Under the pieces are notes generated by a model. The model was given only the letters and a program-made list of their open reading frames with translations. It was not told the origin of the DNA and did no database searches. 64,000 nucleotides of DNA from Calothrix sp. NIES-4101 (GTDB lineage Bacteria; Cyanobacteriota; Cyanobacteriia; Cyanobacteriales; Nostocaceae), in NCBI GenBank assembly GCA_004296455.1, contig AP018280.1:6064794-6128793 (forward strand). Direction: 5' to 3'. The stretch's first letter is position 1, and each line of letters opens with the position of its first letter. A program made the translations under genes and the position numbers. Positions 63,009 through 64,000 of the stretch are shown here, piece after piece.

Positions 63009-64000
63009 TTATCTTTGTGACACTCGTATCAATAAAAAAATACCAATTGCAATACCAACAAAATTAGGTAACCACGCAGCTAAAAATGGTGACAGCACAC
63101 CAGCAATTCCTAAGGCGCTTGCAATTGATGAAAATAAATAAAAGGTAAAAATAATTATGACACTAACTCCAAAACTCGTACCTCTACCCGTACGTTGAGG
63201 TATGGTTCCCATTGCTGAACCAACTAAACCAAATACAACACAAACAAAAGGAACTGAAAATTTTTGCTGGATTCGGACTTTGAGTTTGCGAATTTTTTGT
63301 TCATCACCCGCCAATCTTTCTAACTCCAATTGTTCGAGTGCTTGAGCAATGTTCATTTCTCCATAGTCTCGGCTTTGCTCTGCTAAACTTAATGGTGTAC
63401 GAGGCAATTCAACTTTTTGATGTTGAAAGCGAAAAATGTTGTTATAAGAACGGTCAGCACCCACAAGATAACTGGTACCGTTATAAAAATCCCAAATATT
63501 TTCCTTAGCATTCCATTCACCAGATTCGGAAACCACAATTTGATTTAAACCTTCTGTAGAACGGTCGATAATGGTCAAGCCTTTCATCTGTTTCCCATCA
63601 AATTTATCAGCATAAAATAGGCGGGAGAGTATTTTTTCTTTTTTCTCCTTCCCATTTTCTTTGGTTCTCAGAGTTTTATATTCAGGGTAAAAAATATTTT
63701 CTTGTTTGAAAGAAGGCTTATCAGATTTTAATGCTTGTTCGAGAATTTGAGTTGATTGGTATTTGGCAGCAGGAGCAACTTGGTCATTAAATACAAATGC
63801 AAGTATTGTGACAAGAAAACTCATCAATACGGCAGTAATTGCTATGCGATAAACACTCACACCACAACCCCGTAAAGCAACTAATTCACTTTCACTAGAA
63901 AGACGGCTGTATGTCATCAATGTCGCTAGAAGTATTGACATTGGAAAAGCTAAAACAATAAATTCCGGCATTCTTAACAAGAAAACCTGTGCGGCAGTAC
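63009..64000 (-). CDS. LptF/LptG family LPS export permease, 5' end outside window
   Basis: The frame is open from 63009 to the right edge, so the N-terminus (first helix) is missing; a TTG at 63980 is only an internal codon. LptF/G features seen are FLLRMPEFIVLAFPMSILLATLMTYS, SESELVALRGCGVSVYRI, a periplasmic domain (about 150 residues) and a C-terminal bundle with FVCVVFGLVGSAMG and ALGIAGVLSPFLAAWLPN. It forms the LptB2FG transporter membrane part, working with the LptC-like lipoprotein at 35.4 kb. Cyanobacteria generally use one such permease gene here, so LptF versus LptG is left open. Confidence 0.92.
   Translation of the reverse strand, partial: TAAQVFLLRMPEFIVLAFPMSILLATLMTYSRLSSESELVALRGCGVSVYRIAITAVLMSFLVTILAFVFNDQVAPAAKYQSTQILEQALKSDKPSFKQENIFYPEYKTLRTKENGKEKKEKILSRLFYADKFDGKQMKGLTIIDRSTEGLNQIVVSESGEWNAKENIWDFYNGTSYLVGADRSYNNIFRFQHQKVELPRTPLSLAEQSRDYGEMNIAQALEQLELERLAGDEQKIRKLKVRIQQKFSVPFVCVVFGLVGSAMGTIPQRTGRGTSFGVSVIIIFTFYLFSSIASALGIAGVLSPFLAAWLPNFVGIAIGIFLLIRVSQR

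Overview
The window looks like chromosome of a filamentous, probably heterocyst-forming (Nostocales-type) cyanobacterium. The evidence is frequent HIP1 octamers (GCGATCGC, for example near 285, 1176, 1450 and 3147), degenerate heptameric tandem repeats between genes, the guaB3-yfr1-trxA arrangement, cyanobacteria-restricted families (Ycf35, DUF3038/DUF4335, DUF1995, DUF2854), a DUF3365 heme sensor and a hopanoid locus. The DNA is AT-rich and closely packed with housekeeping genes. I found no tRNA, rRNA, CRISPR, prophage or transposase gene. The first gene (an Eda-type aldolase) and the last (an LptF/LptG permease) are cut by the window edges.

Layout. 0-6 kb: aldolase, a secreted WD40 propeller, a PRC-barrel/DUF2382 protein, a DinG-like protein with degenerate ATPase motifs, an M48 protease. 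6-10.8 kb: a heme-binding DUF3365/HAMP sensor diverging from a Ser/Thr kinase fused to seven WD40 blades, then a saccharopine-dehydrogenase-like oxidoreductase. 11.3-15.2 kb: DUF2997-Ycf35-ferredoxin, and facing it DUF3038-DUF4335. 15.7-18.4 kb: mutS2. 18.5-22.3 kb: guaB3, the small RNA Yfr1, trxA and a LOG-family gene. 22.6-31.1 kb: an adenylate cyclase, leucyl aminopeptidase and a three-gene phosphorelay. 31.4-38.1 kb: a hydrolase, metG, a LabA-like NYN protein, LptC and a PBP4-type peptidase. 38.5-44.4 kb: plsX-fabH-fabD followed by murF and a DUF1995 gene. 44.5-54.5 kb: hopanoid locus (hpnA, RND transporter, hpnG-like phosphorylase, hpnB, squalene-hopene cyclase, squalene/phytoene synthase). 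54.7-64 kb: Rieske oxygenase, a duplicated-domain membrane-anchored protein, ppk1, a response regulator, small proteins and the LPS permease.

How the genes fit together. Cell-envelope functions dominate: fatty-acid/phospholipid initiation (plsX, fabH, fabD), peptidoglycan (murF, PBP4), LPS transport (lptC, lptF/G) and hopanoids made from squalene. A second theme is signalling: kinase-WD40, heme sensor, cyclase, phosphorelay and an orphan receiver.

The most unusual feature is a family of low-complexity, G-tract/C-tract palindromic repeats. Full copies lie between genes (36632-36741, 43586-43680). Recognisable relatives lie in frame inside coding sequence of mutS2 (two places), hpnB (two places), the 996-aa histidine kinase and the 5' end of lptC. 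This resembles the protein-embedded palindromic elements known from Rickettsia. Other dispersed elements (57 bp, 90-111 bp, 113 bp) lie mostly between convergent genes and contain hairpins.
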